Origin: Gammaproteobacteria bacterium
Lineage (GTDB): Bacteria > Pseudomonadota > Gammaproteobacteria > S012-40
NCBI GenBank assembly: GCA_919902765.1
Contig: CAKKRP010000016.1
Location: 1 to 43,461, forward strand
DNA: 43,461 bases
Direction: 5' to 3'
Part shown: positions 1-13,272 of the stretch, one piece after another
Layout of the letters: each line of letters opens with the position of its first letter
Position numbering within the stretch: the first letter of the stretch is position 1
Made by a program: the position numbers and the translations under genes
The notes under the pieces: model-generated
Database searches by the model: none
What the model was told of the DNA's origin: nothing
The model's input: only the letters and a program-made list of their open reading frames with translations

Positions 1-55
1 CCGCGAAGGCGGGCGTACGGTCGGGGCCGGCGTGGTGGCTAAGGTAGTGGAGTAA
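1..55 (+). CDS. tuf: Elongation factor Tu, 3' end (partial)
   Basis: The first 55 bases read in frame from position 2 as REGGRTVGAGVVAKVVE followed by TAA at 53-55. This is the C-terminus of EF-Tu, which in E. coli ends REGGRTVGAGVVAKVLG. EF-Tu carries aminoacyl-tRNA to the ribosome as a GTP complex. Only 17 residues lie inside the window. The order tuf, tRNA-Trp, secE, nusG is standard in Gammaproteobacteria and supports the call. Confidence 0.9.
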   Translation, partial: REGGRTVGAGVVAKVVE

Positions 56-66
56 ACATACGTTAG

Positions 67-92
67 CGCGGGGCGGTGAGCGCCGCTCCGCG
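67..92 (+). terminator. Hairpin between tuf and tRNA-Trp
   Basis: A 10-bp stem (67-76 with 83-92, one G-U pair) closes a 6-base loop just after the tuf stop. No T-run follows, so it is more likely an intercistronic processing or pausing hairpin than a complete intrinsic terminator. Confidence 0.4.
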
Positions 93-158
93 TAAGTATG
101 AGCACGTTGTGCGGCGTTGTAATCAGGCGTCGTTGTGGGTCGAGGAAGGCCCAGGTTT

Positions 159-234
159 AGGCCAGTAGCTCAATTGGCAGAGCGGCGGTCTCCAAAACCG
201 CAGGTTGGGGGTTCGATTCCCTCCTGGCCTGCCA
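159..234 (+). tRNA. trnW: tRNA-Trp (anticodon CCA)
   Basis: The 76-nt sequence folds as a cloverleaf. The 7-bp acceptor stem pairs AGGCCAG (159-165) with CTGGCCT (224-230). The discriminator base is G231 and the CCA end is encoded at 232-234. The anticodon loop CTCCAAA carries anticodon CCA, which decodes UGG. The T-arm contains GTTCGATTC. Its place between tuf and secE is the usual gammaproteobacterial one, and it is probably processed from a tuf-trnW-secE transcript. Confidence 0.97.
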
Positions 235-255
235 TTATTCTGGATTTAGGTATAT

Positions 256-603
256 ATGGCAGATACAGTGAAACTCATGACATCGCTTGCGCTGTTGGCA
301 GTGGCGATGGTCGCGTTTTATTATTTTGCGCAATACTCGATGTTTATGCGTGTTGCGGCCTTGTTGTTGGTTGCGGGTGGCGCGCTTGCCCTGGCCTCGC
401 AAACGGCCAAAGGCCGGGCGGTGTGGGGGTTCGTCGGTGATTCGCGTACCGAGGTGCGTAAGGTCGTATGGCCCACGCGTCAAGAAACGGTGCAAACGAC
501 TATGATAGTCATGGTCATGGTCATGGTGGCAGGCATCTTCCTGTGGTTATTGGATATGGTGCTGGCCGCCGGCGTAAAGTGGCTCACCGGGCAAGGGGGC
601 TAG
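256..603 (+). CDS. secE: Preprotein translocase subunit SecE
   Basis: SecE is the small clamp subunit of the SecYEG protein-conducting channel in the inner membrane. The 115-residue product has three predicted membrane segments (about 7-24, 30-48 and 83-105). Between the second and third lies the conserved amphipathic cytoplasmic helix with VRKVVWPTRQET (about 67-78), the family signature. E. coli SecE is 127 residues with the same three-segment form. It starts 21 bases after the tRNA and ends 3 bases before nusG, so the two are co-transcribed. Confidence 0.96.
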   Translation: MADTVKLMTSLALLAVAMVAFYYFAQYSMFMRVAALLLVAGGALALASQTAKGRAVWGFVGDSRTEVRKVVWPTRQETVQTTMIVMVMVMVAGIFLWLLDMVLAAGVKWLTGQGG

Positions 604-606
604 GCG

Positions 607-1140
607 ATGTCGTTACGTTGGTACGTGGTGCATACCTACTCGGGCTTTGAAAATCAAGTTAAGCGTTCGTTGGAAGATCGTATCGTCCACAGTGCGCTGA
701 AAGATAAATTCGGTCAGGTGTTGGTACCTACCGAAGAAGTAGTAGAGATGCGCGAAGGCCAAAAGCGTAAAAGCGACCGCAAATTTTTTCCCGGCTATGT
801 GCTGGTGCAGATGGAAATGAATGAAGACACCTGGCACTTGATCAAGAGTGCCCCCAAGGTGATGGGTTTTATCGGCGGTACCGCCGATAAGCCAGCGCCG
901 ATTTCTGATCGTGAGGCGGATAATATCCTGCATCGCGTGCAGGAAGGTGTTAATAAACCGCGTCCCAAGGTGTTGTTCGAGCCGGGCGAGGTGGTGCGTA
1001 TTATCGACGGTCCATTCAACGACTTTAACGGCGTCGTCGAAGAAGTGGATTATGAAAAGAGCCGGTTGCGTGTGTCGGTGTTGATCTTCGGGCGTTCCAC
1101 GCCGGTGGATTTGGAATTCAGTCAGGTCGGTAAGGCCTAG
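607..1140 (+). CDS. nusG: Transcription termination/antitermination factor NusG
   Basis: NusG binds RNA polymerase, suppresses pausing, and links polymerase to Rho or to the ribosome through S10. The 177-residue protein (E. coli 181) begins with the NGN fold ([19 protein letters not shown], then [12 protein letters not shown]). It ends with a KOW domain, [19 protein letters not shown] at about 120-140, then the conserved [18 protein letters not shown]. It sits 3 bases after secE, as in the standard secE-nusG operon. A 90-base gap follows before rplK. Confidence 0.98.
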   Translation: MSLRWYVVHTYSGFENQVKRSLEDRIVHSALKDKFGQVLVPTEEVVEMREGQKRKSDRKFFPGYVLVQMEMNEDTWHLIKSAPKVMGFIGGTADKPAPISDREADNILHRVQEGVNKPRPKVLFEPGEVVRIIDGPFNDFNGVVEEVDYEKSRLRVSVLIFGRSTPVDLEFSQVGKA

Positions 1141-1230
1141 CGAATCGCTGCGCGCCCTTATTAGGGGCATGCGGTGCGTATTTTTATTTTTTGGGGAGCC
1201 TCACGGCGTTTGCACCCGCAGGAGTGAATC

Positions 1231-1662
1231 ATGGCTAAGAAGATTGAAGCCTATATCAAGTTGCAAGTAAAGGCCGGGCAGGCCAATCCTAGCCCGCCGG
1301 TCGGTACCGCGTTAGGCCCGCGCGGTGTCAATATCATGGAATTCTGTAAGCAGTTTAATGCCCAGACTCAAGGCAAGTATGAGCTTGGTATTCCGCTGCC
1401 GGTCGTGATCACGGTCTATAGCGATCGTAGCTTTACCTTCATCCTCAAGACCCCGCCAGCCTCCGTGCTGATTAAAAAGGCGGCCGGTTTGCAAAGCGGC
1501 AGCAAGACGCCCGGTCGTGAAAAGGTCGGTAAGATCACACGCGCCCAGGCCCAAGCAATCGCCCAGGCCAAGATGCCGGATTTGACGGCAGCGAATATGG
1601 ATGCCGCCGTGCGTACCATCGCCGGTAGCGCGCGTAGTATGGGCATAGAGGTAGTGGGGTAA
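1231..1662 (+). CDS. rplK: 50S ribosomal protein L11
   Basis: L11 forms the GTPase-associated centre of the large subunit with L10 and the L12 stalk, and is needed for the RelA stringent response. The 143 residues match the family length. They include the proline-rich N-terminal domain ([20 protein letters not shown] at about 11-30) and the C-terminal rRNA-binding domain. A strong ribosome-binding site, AGGAG, lies just upstream of the ATG. rplA follows after 6 bases. Confidence 0.98.
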   Translation: MAKKIEAYIKLQVKAGQANPSPPVGTALGPRGVNIMEFCKQFNAQTQGKYELGIPLPVVITVYSDRSFTFILKTPPASVLIKKAAGLQSGSKTPGREKVGKITRAQAQAIAQAKMPDLTAANMDAAVRTIAGSARSMGIEVVG

Positions 1663-1668
1663 GCAATC

Positions 1669-2364
1669 ATGGCAAAATTATCTAAACGCGACAAGGTGAT
1701 ACGCGCAAAATTGACGCCGGGTAAATATTACGCGCTGGACGAGGCCGTCGCCTTATTGAAAGGCATGCCGCTGGCCAAGTTTAACGAATCCGTCGATGTC
1801 GCGGTCAATTTGGGCGTAGATCCGCGCAAATCCGATCAAGTCGTGCGCGGTTCTTCAGTGTTGCCGCATGGTACGGGTAAATCCGTGCGCGTGGCGGTGT
1901 TCACGGCCGGTAAAAATGCCGAGCTCGCCAAGGCCGCAGGTGCCGATATCGTCGGCATGGAAGACCTGGCCGAACAAGTCAAGGCCGGGGTGATGAATTT
2001 CGATGTGGTGATCGCCAGCCCGGATGCGATGCGCGTGGTGGGGCAGTTGGGTCAAGTGTTAGGCCCACGTGGCTTGATGCCCAATCCCAAGGTCGGCACC
2101 GTGACACCCGATGTCGCCACGGCCGTGCGTAATGCCAAGGCGGGTCAAGTGCGCTTCCGCACCGACAAGGCCGGTATCATTCATTGCACCATCGGCAAGG
2201 CCAGTTTTGAACCACAGGCCTTGCGCGAAAACCTGATGACCTTGTTGGCGGATTTGCAAAAATCCAAACCCAGCACGTCAAAAGGACATTATTTTAAGAA
2301 GATGACGTTGTCTACGACGATGGGTCCCGGTGTGGCCGTCGATATCGGGTCACTGGATTTGTAA
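1669..2364 (+). CDS. rplA: 50S ribosomal protein L1
   Basis: L1 forms the mobile L1 stalk that helps release deacylated tRNA from the E site, and in E. coli it represses translation of its own L11-L1 mRNA. The 231-residue product (E. coli 234) shows the family sequence [19 protein letters not shown] at about 128-146. It is coupled to rplK with a 6-base gap. A 210-base leader separates it from rplJ. Confidence 0.98.
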   Translation: MAKLSKRDKVIRAKLTPGKYYALDEAVALLKGMPLAKFNESVDVAVNLGVDPRKSDQVVRGSSVLPHGTGKSVRVAVFTAGKNAELAKAAGADIVGMEDLAEQVKAGVMNFDVVIASPDAMRVVGQLGQVLGPRGLMPNPKVGTVTPDVATAVRNAKAGQVRFRTDKAGIIHCTIGKASFEPQALRENLMTLLADLQKSKPSTSKGHYFKKMTLSTTMGPGVAVDIGSLDL

Positions 2365-2439
2365 AGAACTTTGGGGCGTTGCGGCGCCCGTGCGACGCGA
2401 CGCAAGTCAAAGACCGCAGGTGGTTGGGGAGTACGTGAC

Positions 2440-2560
2440 CCCGCCCTTAATTGATGATGAATCTGCCCGCGCAGACGGCAGGCCCCGCAGATTTTCTGTT
2501 GGGTCGCCGTGTTGGTGGCGAGTGTTTAGGCACTTGCCGTGGTATCACAATCGGCGAACC
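2440..2560 (+). promoter_or_regulatory. Probable L10 leader (autoregulatory mRNA element)
   Basis: The 210 bases between rplA and rplJ are unusually long for this operon. They contain GCGCAGACGG at 2469-2478, close to the CTGCGTAGACGG core of the E. coli rplJ leader where the L10-L12 complex binds to repress translation. The flanking GC-rich segments can pair. The boundaries are approximate; no covariance-model search was possible. Confidence 0.5.
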
Positions 2561-2574
2561 TTGGAGGTGATAGC

Positions 2575-3102
2575 GTGCTCGGTTTAGAGGACAAAAAAGC
2601 CATAGTAGCGGAAGTTAATGCCATCGCTGCGTTGGCGCATTCCGCCGTTGCCGCTGAATACCGTGGGATGACCGTAGACCAACTCACCAAGATGCGTGTG
2701 GATGCACGCAACTCGGGTGTGTATCTCAGAGTAGTGCGTAACACCTTGGCGCGTCGCGCCGTGGCCGGCACTAGTTTTGAGTGCATGCAAGAGGGTCTAA
2801 AAGGTCCGTTGATCCTGGCTTTTTCACAACAGGATCCGGGCTCTGCAGCGCGTGTCATTAGCAAATTCGCTAAAGACAACGATAAGCTGAAGGTCAAGCT
2901 GGTGGCCTTGGGAGGCAAGTTATTAAATGCCTCCGATTTAGAGGCCGTGGCCAAGCTGCCCACACGCAATGAGGCCTTGAGCCTGTTGCTGGCGGTAATG
3001 AAAGCGCCCGTACAAAAATTGGCGCGTACCCTCAATGCCGTACCGACTACGTTGGTGCGCACCGTGGTGGCGATCAAAGAACAAAAGGAACAATCCGCCT
3101 GA
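2575..3102 (+). CDS. rplJ: 50S ribosomal protein L10
   Basis: L10 anchors the L7/L12 dimers to the ribosomal stalk. I chose the GTG at 2575, giving a 175-residue protein starting MLGLEDKKAIVAEVN. That aligns with E. coli MALNLEDKQAIVAEV, and GGAGGTG lies at the proper distance. A longer in-frame GTG at 2539 would add 12 unconserved residues. Conserved VVRNTLARRAV and TLNAVPTTLVRTV are present. With rplL it forms the stalk unit, likely under L10 feedback control through the preceding leader. Confidence 0.96.
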   Translation: MLGLEDKKAIVAEVNAIAALAHSAVAAEYRGMTVDQLTKMRVDARNSGVYLRVVRNTLARRAVAGTSFECMQEGLKGPLILAFSQQDPGSAARVISKFAKDNDKLKVKLVALGGKLLNASDLEAVAKLPTRNEALSLLLAVMKAPVQKLARTLNAVPTTLVRTVVAIKEQKEQSA

Positions 3103-3158
3103 TAAGGCGACTTCCGGTGTTTTTTATCCCATCGTGTTAAAAGTTTTAGGAGATTATC

Positions 3159-3530
3159 ATGGCTGTTAGTAAAGACGATATTTTAAATACCATAGGCAAC
3201 ATGACCGTTTTGGAAGTGGTTGACCTGATCAAGGCGATGGAAGACAAGTTCGGCGTGTCCGCTGCTTCCGTGGCCGCTGTAGCGGCTGCGCCTGTCGCCG
3301 CTGCCGCTGCTGAAGAAAAGACCGAATTCAAGGTCGTCATGACCTCTTTCGGTGAAAACAAAGTCAATGTCATCAAAGTCGTGCGCACCGTCACCGGTTT
3401 AGGCTTGAAAGAAGCCAAAGACTTGGTGGAAGGCGTGCCTTCGACTGTCAAAGAAGGCATTGCTAAGAAAGATGCCGAAGACATTAAGAAGCAGTTGGAA
3501 GAAGCTGGCGCCAAGGTGGAACTCAAGTAA
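3159..3530 (+). CDS. rplL: 50S ribosomal protein L7/L12
   Basis: L7/L12 is the multicopy stalk protein that recruits translation factors and stimulates their GTPase activity. The 123-residue product has the N-terminal dimerisation helices, an alanine-rich hinge at about 38-51, and the C-terminal domain [18 protein letters not shown] to [21 protein letters not shown]. An AGGAG site precedes the ATG. It is followed by an attenuator-like hairpin at 3586-3615, which fits the usual stoichiometric excess of L12 over RNA polymerase subunits. Confidence 0.98.
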   Translation: MAVSKDDILNTIGNMTVLEVVDLIKAMEDKFGVSAASVAAVAAAPVAAAAAEEKTEFKVVMTSFGENKVNVIKVVRTVTGLGLKEAKDLVEGVPSTVKEGIAKKDAEDIKKQLEEAGAKVELK

Positions 3531-3585
3531 AAGGGCGTGGTTTGGAACGAGGTATAGTCCTGGTTCTGAGAGGAGATCAGAGATC

Positions 3586-3615
3586 GGCTGGTGGCTCGCA
3601 GCCACCGGCCTTTTT
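3586..3615 (+). terminator. rplL-rpoB attenuator hairpin
   Basis: An 11-bp stem (3586-3596 with 3600-3610, one G-U pair) with a 3-base loop is followed directly by TTTTT. It lies in the 318-base gap between rplL and rpoB, where E. coli has a partial terminator that lowers rpoBC expression relative to ribosomal proteins. No convincing promoter was found in the rest of the gap, 3616-3848. A TTGACA at 3779-3784 has no matching -10 box. Confidence 0.75.
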
Positions 3616-3848
3616 CTGTTTATTGCAGGCAAGTTGACGACTGAATTTTTTGCTGGAGCCGGACGCATCGCGTCGTGACTCTAGTGTCGGCGCTACGCGA
3701 GGCCGAGTTTGTACGAGTGTATAACATTTTGTAAGTTGCGTGACGAGTTTTTGAAATGCAATGAAGTGTTCTTGGTGGTTGACAGTTTCCCGTTCGTAGT
3801 GTGGCGGGTGTGGCCGGGTTGTCCAGCACGTTGCTCTGAGGAAGTCTA

Positions 3849-6800
3849 ATGGCGTACTCATTTACCGAAAAGAAGCGTATTCGCAAAGATTTCGGCAAGT
3901 ATACCGAAATAATTCAAGTGCCCTATTTGCTGTCGATACAGTTGGATTCGTATCGCGGCTTTTTACAGGCCGATAAACTCGCGCATATGCGCGAGGATGT
4001 GGGTCTACAGGGTGCATTCAAGTCGGTGTTCCCCTTCGTGAGCTATACCGGCAATGCCGCTTTAGAGTATGTGGGTTACCGTTTAGGTACGCCGGGCTTT
4101 GACGTGAAAGAATGTCAAATGCGTGGTATGACTTATGCTGCACCGTTGCGCGTAACGCTACGCTTGATGATTTATGATAAGGAAGCCGGCACCGGCAGCA
4201 ATGCCGTGAAAGACGTGCGCGAACAAGAAGTCTATATGGGTGAAATCCCGTTGATGACGCGCAACGGCACCTTTGTGATCAATGGCACCGAGCGTGTCAT
4301 CGTATCGCAGTTGCATCGTTCGCCCGGCGTGTTTTTCGATCATGATCGCGGCAAGACGCATTCTTCAGGTAAGTTGTTATATTCCGCGCGTATTATCCCC
4401 TACCGTGGGTCATGGCTGGACTTCGAATTTGACGCCAAAGACGCCGTATTCGCGCGTATCGACCGCCGCCGCAAATTGCCCGCTACCGTGTTGTTGCGCG
4501 CCTTGGGGTATACCACGCCGCAAGTGCTCGAAATGTTTTTTGAGACCGATAATTTTGTATTGACCAAAGACGGCGCGAACATGACTGTCGTGCCGGAACG
4601 CCTGCGCGGTCAAATGATCCCCTTTGACCTGACGGCAGGCAAGGGTAAGGTGATCGTCGAGTCCGGACGCCGGATTACCGCGCGCCACATCAAAGAGATG
4701 GAAAAGGCCGAGATTTCCGAGTTGGTAGTGACCGACGATTATGTGCTTGGGCGAGTGTTATTTCATGACATCGTTGACGCCAAAACCGGCGAATTATTGG
4801 GTAAGGCCAATGACGAGATCACGCGCGATGTGATGGAAAAGTTGCGTAAAGCAGGCGTTAAATCCTTCAAGACGATTTATACCAATGATCTTGATCAAGG
4901 CCCGTTTATGTCGGATACCTTGCGCTTGGATGCGACGACCACGCCGTTAGAGGCGCAGGTGGAAATTTATCGCATGATGCGTCCCGGCGAGCCGCCTACC
5001 AAGGATGCCGCTGAAGCGTTGATGAACAATCTGTTCTTCGCCGCCGAGCGCTACGACTTGTCGGCCGTGGGACGCATGAAGTTCAATCGCCGCTTGGGCC
5101 GCACGCAAGATGAAGGCCCGGGTGTATTGTCCAAACAGGACATCATCGATGTATTGAAGTCCTTGATCGACATTCGCAACGGGCGCGGCACGGTGGACGA
5201 TATCGACCATTTGGGTAATCGGCGCATTCGTAGCGTCGGTGAAATGGCCGAGAATCAGTTCCGCGTCGGTTTAGTGCGTGTCGAACGCGCGGTCAAAGAA
5301 CGCCTGAGTTTGGCCGAGTCTGAAAACCTGATGCCGCAAGATTTGGTGAACGCCAAACCGGTATCGGCGGCGATTAAAGAATTTTTCGGTTCGTCGCAGT
5401 TGTCGCAGTTCATGGATCAAAATAATCCATTATCCGAGATCACGCATAAACGTCGTGTATCGGCGTTGGGCCCAGGCGGTCTAACACGCGAACGCGCCGG
5501 TTTCGAGGTGCGCGACGTGCATCCGACCCATTATGGCCGCGTGTGTCCGATTGAAACGCCTGAAGGCCCGAACATCGGTTTGATCAATTCCTTGGCCGTG
5601 TATGCGCGCACCAATCGCTATGGCTTTTTGGAAACGCCGTATCGCAAGGTCACTAATGGTCAAGTGACCGATGAAATCGCCTATTTATCGGCGATTGAAG
5701 AAGGCAATTACGTGATCGCGCAGGCGAACGCAGCGGTCGATGGCAAGGGTAATTTGACTGACGGACTGGTGTCGTGCCGTTCTGCGGGTGAATTCACGAT
5801 GTCTACACCGGATAAGGTGCAGCATATGGATGTGTCGCCCAAACAGATTTTGTCGGTGGCGGCGGCCTTGATTCCGTTCTTGGAGCACGACGACGCGAAC
5901 CGCGCGTTGATGGGCTCTAACATGCAACGCCAAGCCGTGCCGACCTTGCGTGCCGAGAAGCCCTTGGTGGGCACCGGTATGGAAAAGGTGGTGGCCATCG
6001 ATTCCGGCGTGACCGTGGTCGCCGAACGTGGCGGATTGGTCGATTCCGTGGATGCGGGCCGCATCGTGGTGCGCGTGAATGAATCCGAAATGGTCGCGGG
6101 CGAGCCGGGTGTGGATATTTACAACCTGACAAAATATTCGCGTTCCAACCAAAACACTTGTATCAACCAACGTCCGTTGGTCAAGACCGGTGACGTCATC
6201 GGACGTGGTGACGTGCTGGCCGACGGTCCGTCAACGGATATGGGTGAATTGGCCTTGGGCCAAAATCTGCTGGTGGCGTTCATGCCGTGGAACGGCTTCA
6301 ACTTCGAAGACTCCATCTTGATCTCCGAGCGCGTGGTAGAAGAAGATCGTTACACGACCATCCACATCGAAGAGCTGAATTGCGTAGCGCGCGATACCAA
6401 ATTGGGGCCGGAAGAAATCACGGCGGATATTCCCAATGTCGGTGAGGCCGCATTGTCCAAACTCGACGAGAGCGGCATCGTGTATGTCGGCGCCGAAGTC
6501 AAGCCGGGCGACATCTTGGTCGGCAAAGTCACGCCCAAGGGCGAGACGCAATTGACGCCGGAAGAAAAATTGCTACGCGCAATCTTCGGCGAGAAGGCCT
6601 TGGATGTCAAAGATACCTCGTTGCGCGTGCCCTCGGGCATGGTCGGCACGGTTATCGATGTGCAAGTCTTTACGCGCGACGGCGTGGAAAAAGACGCGCG
6701 CGCCAAGCAGATCGAATCCAGCGAAATGGCCAGTATCAAAAAAGATTTAAACGATCAACTGCGCATTATGGAAGATGCCACCTATGAACGTCTGCAAAAG

Positions 6801-7928
6801 ATGTTAGTGGGCAAGGTCGCCTCCGGCGGGCCTAAGGGTTTGAAATCGGGCAGCAAGATCGCCGGTGACTACCTGGAAGCCTTGTCGCGTCAACAATGGT
6901 TTGAAATTCGTTTGCGTGAAGATGCGGCCAATGAGCAGTTGGAAAAGGCCGGTGAACATCTTAAGCAAGTCGCCAAAGACTTCGATGATCGTTTTGAAGA
7001 GAAACGCATCAAATTGTCTTCGGGTGACGATCTCGCCCCTGGCGTATTGAAAATGGTCAAGGTCTATTTGGCAGTCAAACGTCGCATCCAACCCGGCGAC
7101 AAGATGGCCGGTCGCCACGGTAACAAGGGTGTCGTCTCGACCATCGTGCCAGTGGAAGACATGCCGCATACCGCCGAAGGTATCCCGATGGATATCGTGT
7201 TGAATCCGTTGGGTGTGCCCTCGCGTATGAACGTCGGTCAGGTGTTGGAAACACATCTGGGTTGGGCGGCCAAGGGCGTAGGCATCAAGATCGGAAAGAT
7301 GTTGGACGCGAAAAATAAACTTGCCGACATCCGGGGTTATATGCAAAAAGTCTATGACCTGGGCGGATGCACCGAGCATCTCGATGAGTTGACGGATGCG
7401 GAGATCGTCGAACTGGCGACCAATCTGCGCAGCGGATTGCCGGTGGCGACGCCGGTGTTCGGTGGTGCGGAAGAAAGCGAAATACGCGAGTTATTGGCGC
7501 TGGCCGATCTGCCCACCAGCGGTCAGACCTATCTCACCGATGGCCGTACCGGCGAGACCTTTGATCGTGAGGTCACCGTCGGCTATATGTATATGTTGAA
7601 ACTGAACCACTTGGTCGATGACAAGGTGCATGCGCGTTCGACCGGGCCGTACAGCTTGGTCACGCAACAACCCTTGGGTGGTAAGGCGCAATTCGGCGGT
7701 CAACGTTTCGGCGAAATGGAAGTATGGGCGCTGGAAGCTTATGGTGCCGCGTACACCTTGCAGGAAATGTTGACGGTCAAATCCGACGACGTGAATGGTC
7801 GTACCAAGATGTATAAAAACATCGTGGACGGTGACCATCGCGCCGAGGCCGGGATGCCGGAATCCTTCAATGTGTTAGTGAAGGAAATTCGCGCCCTGGG
7901 CATCGACATGGAATTGGAATCAGAGTAA
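3849..7928 (+). CDS. rpoB: DNA-directed RNA polymerase subunit beta
   Basis: This is the beta subunit of core RNA polymerase, forming one pincer of the active-site cleft. It has 1359 residues (E. coli 1342) and begins [17 protein letters not shown], as in other gammaproteobacteria. The rifampicin region [20 protein letters not shown] starts near residue 516 and is wild type at the positions equivalent to E. coli D516, H526 and S531 (here 523, 533, 538). The C-terminal clamp motifs [12 protein letters not shown] and [20 protein letters not shown] are intact. rpoC follows after a short gap containing a hairpin. Confidence 0.99.
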   Translation: MAYSFTEKKRIRKDFGKYTEIIQVPYLLSIQLDSYRGFLQADKLAHMREDVGLQGAFKSVFPFVSYTGNAALEYVGYRLGTPGFDVKECQMRGMTYAAPLRVTLRLMIYDKEAGTGSNAVKDVREQEVYMGEIPLMTRNGTFVINGTERVIVSQLHRSPGVFFDHDRGKTHSSGKLLYSARIIPYRGSWLDFEFDAKDAVFARIDRRRKLPATVLLRALGYTTPQVLEMFFETDNFVLTKDGANMTVVPERLRGQMIPFDLTAGKGKVIVESGRRITARHIKEMEKAEISELVVTDDYVLGRVLFHDIVDAKTGELLGKANDEITRDVMEKLRKAGVKSFKTIYTNDLDQGPFMSDTLRLDATTTPLEAQVEIYRMMRPGEPPTKDAAEALMNNLFFAAERYDLSAVGRMKFNRRLGRTQDEGPGVLSKQDIIDVLKSLIDIRNGRGTVDDIDHLGNRRIRSVGEMAENQFRVGLVRVERAVKERLSLAESENLMPQDLVNAKPVSAAIKEFFGSSQLSQFMDQNNPLSEITHKRRVSALGPGGLTRERAGFEVRDVHPTHYGRVCPIETPEGPNIGLINSLAVYARTNRYGFLETPYRKVTNGQVTDEIAYLSAIEEGNYVIAQANAAVDGKGNLTDGLVSCRSAGEFTMSTPDKVQHMDVSPKQILSVAAALIPFLEHDDANRALMGSNMQRQAVPTLRAEKPLVGTGMEKVVAIDSGVTVVAERGGLVDSVDAGRIVVRVNESEMVAGEPGVDIYNLTKYSRSNQNTCINQRPLVKTGDVIGRGDVLADGPSTDMGELALGQNLLVAFMPWNGFNFEDSILISERVVEEDRYTTIHIEELNCVARDTKLGPEEITADIPNVGEAALSKLDESGIVYVGAEVKPGDILVGKVTPKGETQLTPEEKLLRAIFGEKALDVKDTSLRVPSGMVGTVIDVQVFTRDGVEKDARAKQIESSEMASIKKDLNDQLRIMEDATYERLQKMLVGKVASGGPKGLKSGSKIAGDYLEALSRQQWFEIRLREDAANEQLEKAGEHLKQVAKDFDDRFEEKRIKLSSGDDLAPGVLKMVKVYLAVKRRIQPGDKMAGRHGNKGVVSTIVPVEDMPHTAEGIPMDIVLNPLGVPSRMNVGQVLETHLGWAAKGVGIKIGKMLDAKNKLADIRGYMQKVYDLGGCTEHLDELTDAEIVELATNLRSGLPVATPVFGGAEESEIRELLALADLPTSGQTYLTDGRTGETFDREVTVGYMYMLKLNHLVDDKVHARSTGPYSLVTQQPLGGKAQFGGQRFGEMEVWALEAYGAAYTLQEMLTVKSDDVNGRTKMYKNIVDGDHRAEAGMPESFNVLVKEIRALGIDMELESE

Positions 7929-7935
7929 TCGCTTA

Positions 7936-7960
7936 TGCGCCGCGTGAATAACGCGGCGCA
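7936..7960 (+). other. Perfect 10-bp hairpin between rpoB and rpoC
   Basis: TGCGCCGCGT (7936-7945) and its exact complement ACGCGGCGCA (7951-7960) flank the loop GAATA. No T-run follows, so it should not terminate. It ends 26 bases before the rpoC TTG start and could slow ribosomes, block RNase or mark a processing site. Confidence 0.7.
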
Positions 7961-7986
7961 GCCACGCAGCACGAGGAGACACGACC

Positions 7987-12186
<4,200 letters not shown>

Positions 12187-12209
12187 TCCGTCGGTGAATA
12201 AATGAAGAT

Positions 12210-12240
12210 AAAAAAGGGCGAGTTGATCTCGCCCTTTTTT
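12210..12240 (+). terminator. rpoC intrinsic terminator
   Basis: AAAAAAGGGCGAG (12210-12222), loop TTGAT, then CTCGCCCTTTTTT (12228-12240). The stem is a perfect 13 bp whose distal arm ends in the T-run, 24 bases after the rpoC stop. The A-tract on the left arm could let it act in both directions. Confidence 0.93.
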
Positions 12241-12546
12241 ATTTAATTCGAGGTGTCCTTGGCGGTTGGGCAAGGTACTATAATGAAATGGGTGGATTTT
12301 GATTCCCGTTTGATTTTGGGCGTAGGAATCAAACGGAATCGAGTTTGATGCCTATGGCTATGGAGGCACATAAACCGATTTTTTTCCTAAAATCTTCGGA
12401 TGGCGCGATAGGTGCTCACCTTGAAGCAGTGAAAAGTTGTTATAGTGACTTTCAACGTTTAGCAGCAAAAATTGCGGCTAGTGCGGGCGTTGCATTTAAA
12501 TGAAAGTCAAATGAAAATTCGTTCTTCTAAGTCGATGGAAAAATCA
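12241..12546 (+). promoter_or_regulatory. yjdM upstream region: TATAAT box and inverted repeat
   Basis: The 306 bases between the rpoC terminator and yjdM hold a consensus -10 box TATAAT at 12279-12284. No clear -35 lies at normal spacing (TTGGCG at 12259 is 14 bases away). An imperfect inverted repeat follows at 12301-12340: GATTCC-C-GTTTGATT against AATCAAAC-GGAATC, one bulged C. A shorter repeat TGCCT/AGGCA lies at 12349-12368. Without a T-run after the first stem, it looks more like an operator or 5' UTR structure than a terminator. I recognise no known motif. Confidence 0.4.
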
Positions 12547-12891
12547 ATGAGCACATTACCCCCCTGTCCAAAATGCAATTCCACCTATACGTACGAAGAC
12601 AATGGCATGTACATCTGCCCCGAATGCGCGCACGAATGGTCGTCATCGACAGTCGCCGCAACTGCCACCGAGAGTGAACGCGTTATCAAAGACGCCAATG
12701 GCAATGTATTGAACGATGGTGACACGGTGACGGTGATCAAGGATTTAAAAGTAAAAGGCTCATCGCTGGTGGTCAAGGTCGGCACCAAGGTGAAAAATAT
12801 TCGCTTGGTCGAAGGCGATCACGATATTGATTGCAAAATCGACGGCATCGGCGCGATGAAATTGAAGTCGGAGTTTGTGAAGAAATTGTAA
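12547..12891 (+). CDS. yjdM: Zinc-ribbon alkylphosphonate-utilisation-like protein YjdM
   Basis: The 114-residue product is nearly collinear with E. coli YjdM (formerly PhnA): [25 protein letters not shown], then [28 protein letters not shown], ending [11 protein letters not shown]. The four cysteines of the two CxxC pairs (near residues 7-10 and 26-29) form a zinc ribbon ahead of a small beta domain. Despite the old name it is not the phosphonoacetate hydrolase, and its role is unproven. The ATG at 12547 matches the family start; in-frame ATGs at 12511 and 12535 are possible but add unconserved residues. It appears monocistronic. Confidence 0.93.
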   Translation: MSTLPPCPKCNSTYTYEDNGMYICPECAHEWSSSTVAATATESERVIKDANGNVLNDGDTVTVIKDLKVKGSSLVVKVGTKVKNIRLVEGDHDIDCKIDGIGAMKLKSEFVKKL

Positions 12892-12990
12892 ATTTCGTGG
12901 GGTTGATGAGTGGCGTGCGCGTAGAGCACGCTACGCTTACTAATTTCAATTACACACAGTTCGCAATACCTATCTCAAAAAGAAAAACAT

Positions 12991-13021
12991 TTGACATTTC
13001 AATAAGTTATTGCATTATATT
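12991..13021 (+). promoter_or_regulatory. Candidate promoter in AT-rich gap
   Basis: A perfect -35 TTGACA (12991-12996) is followed 19 bases later by TATATT (13016-13021); the spacing is longer than ideal. It lies in a strikingly AT-rich patch and faces the methyltransferase gene 250 bases downstream. Confidence 0.35.
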
Positions 13022-13026
13022 CACGT

Positions 13027-13139
13027 TTGCTAGCGTAGCAATCTATAGCACGACAATGTAATAGGCTGCGTAACGAGAGCGATCAATGCATTGATCGTTC
13101 GCACGCCTACATGGGAGCACGCTGCCGAGTAGCAGCCTA
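13027..13139. repeat. Nested inverted repeats and palindrome
   Basis: The 381-base gap between yjdM and the methyltransferase holds several perfect symmetrical sequences. TTGCTA-GCG-TAGCAA is at 13027-13041. An 18-bp palindrome, CGATCAATGCATTGATCG, is at 13080-13097. TAGGCTGC (13062-13069) pairs with GCAGCCTA (13132-13139) and encloses the palindrome. The sequence GCCTACATGG at 13105-13114 recurs inverted inside the repeat element at 16997-17106, so the two may be related. No ORF with coding character is seen here. Confidence 0.6.
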
Positions 13140-13272
13140 ATGGAAAATCCGAGTTAAATGCCTTATCATCGGCCAAGCCGGTTGCCTGTTGGCGGCGCAC
13201 GTCGGATGTGTTCTAGGCGCGGATATAAATCTCACTGCAATGGTCTTAAAGCACGATGTATCGGAGGAATGA

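Noticed and set aside
3779-3801. TTGACA at 3779 as an rpoB promoter
   Set aside because: No acceptable -10 hexamer lies 15-19 bases downstream.
12547-12891. YjdM as phosphonoacetate hydrolase (old PhnA name)
   Set aside because: The sequence matches the small zinc-ribbon YjdM family, not the hydrolase, and no phosphonate genes are nearby.
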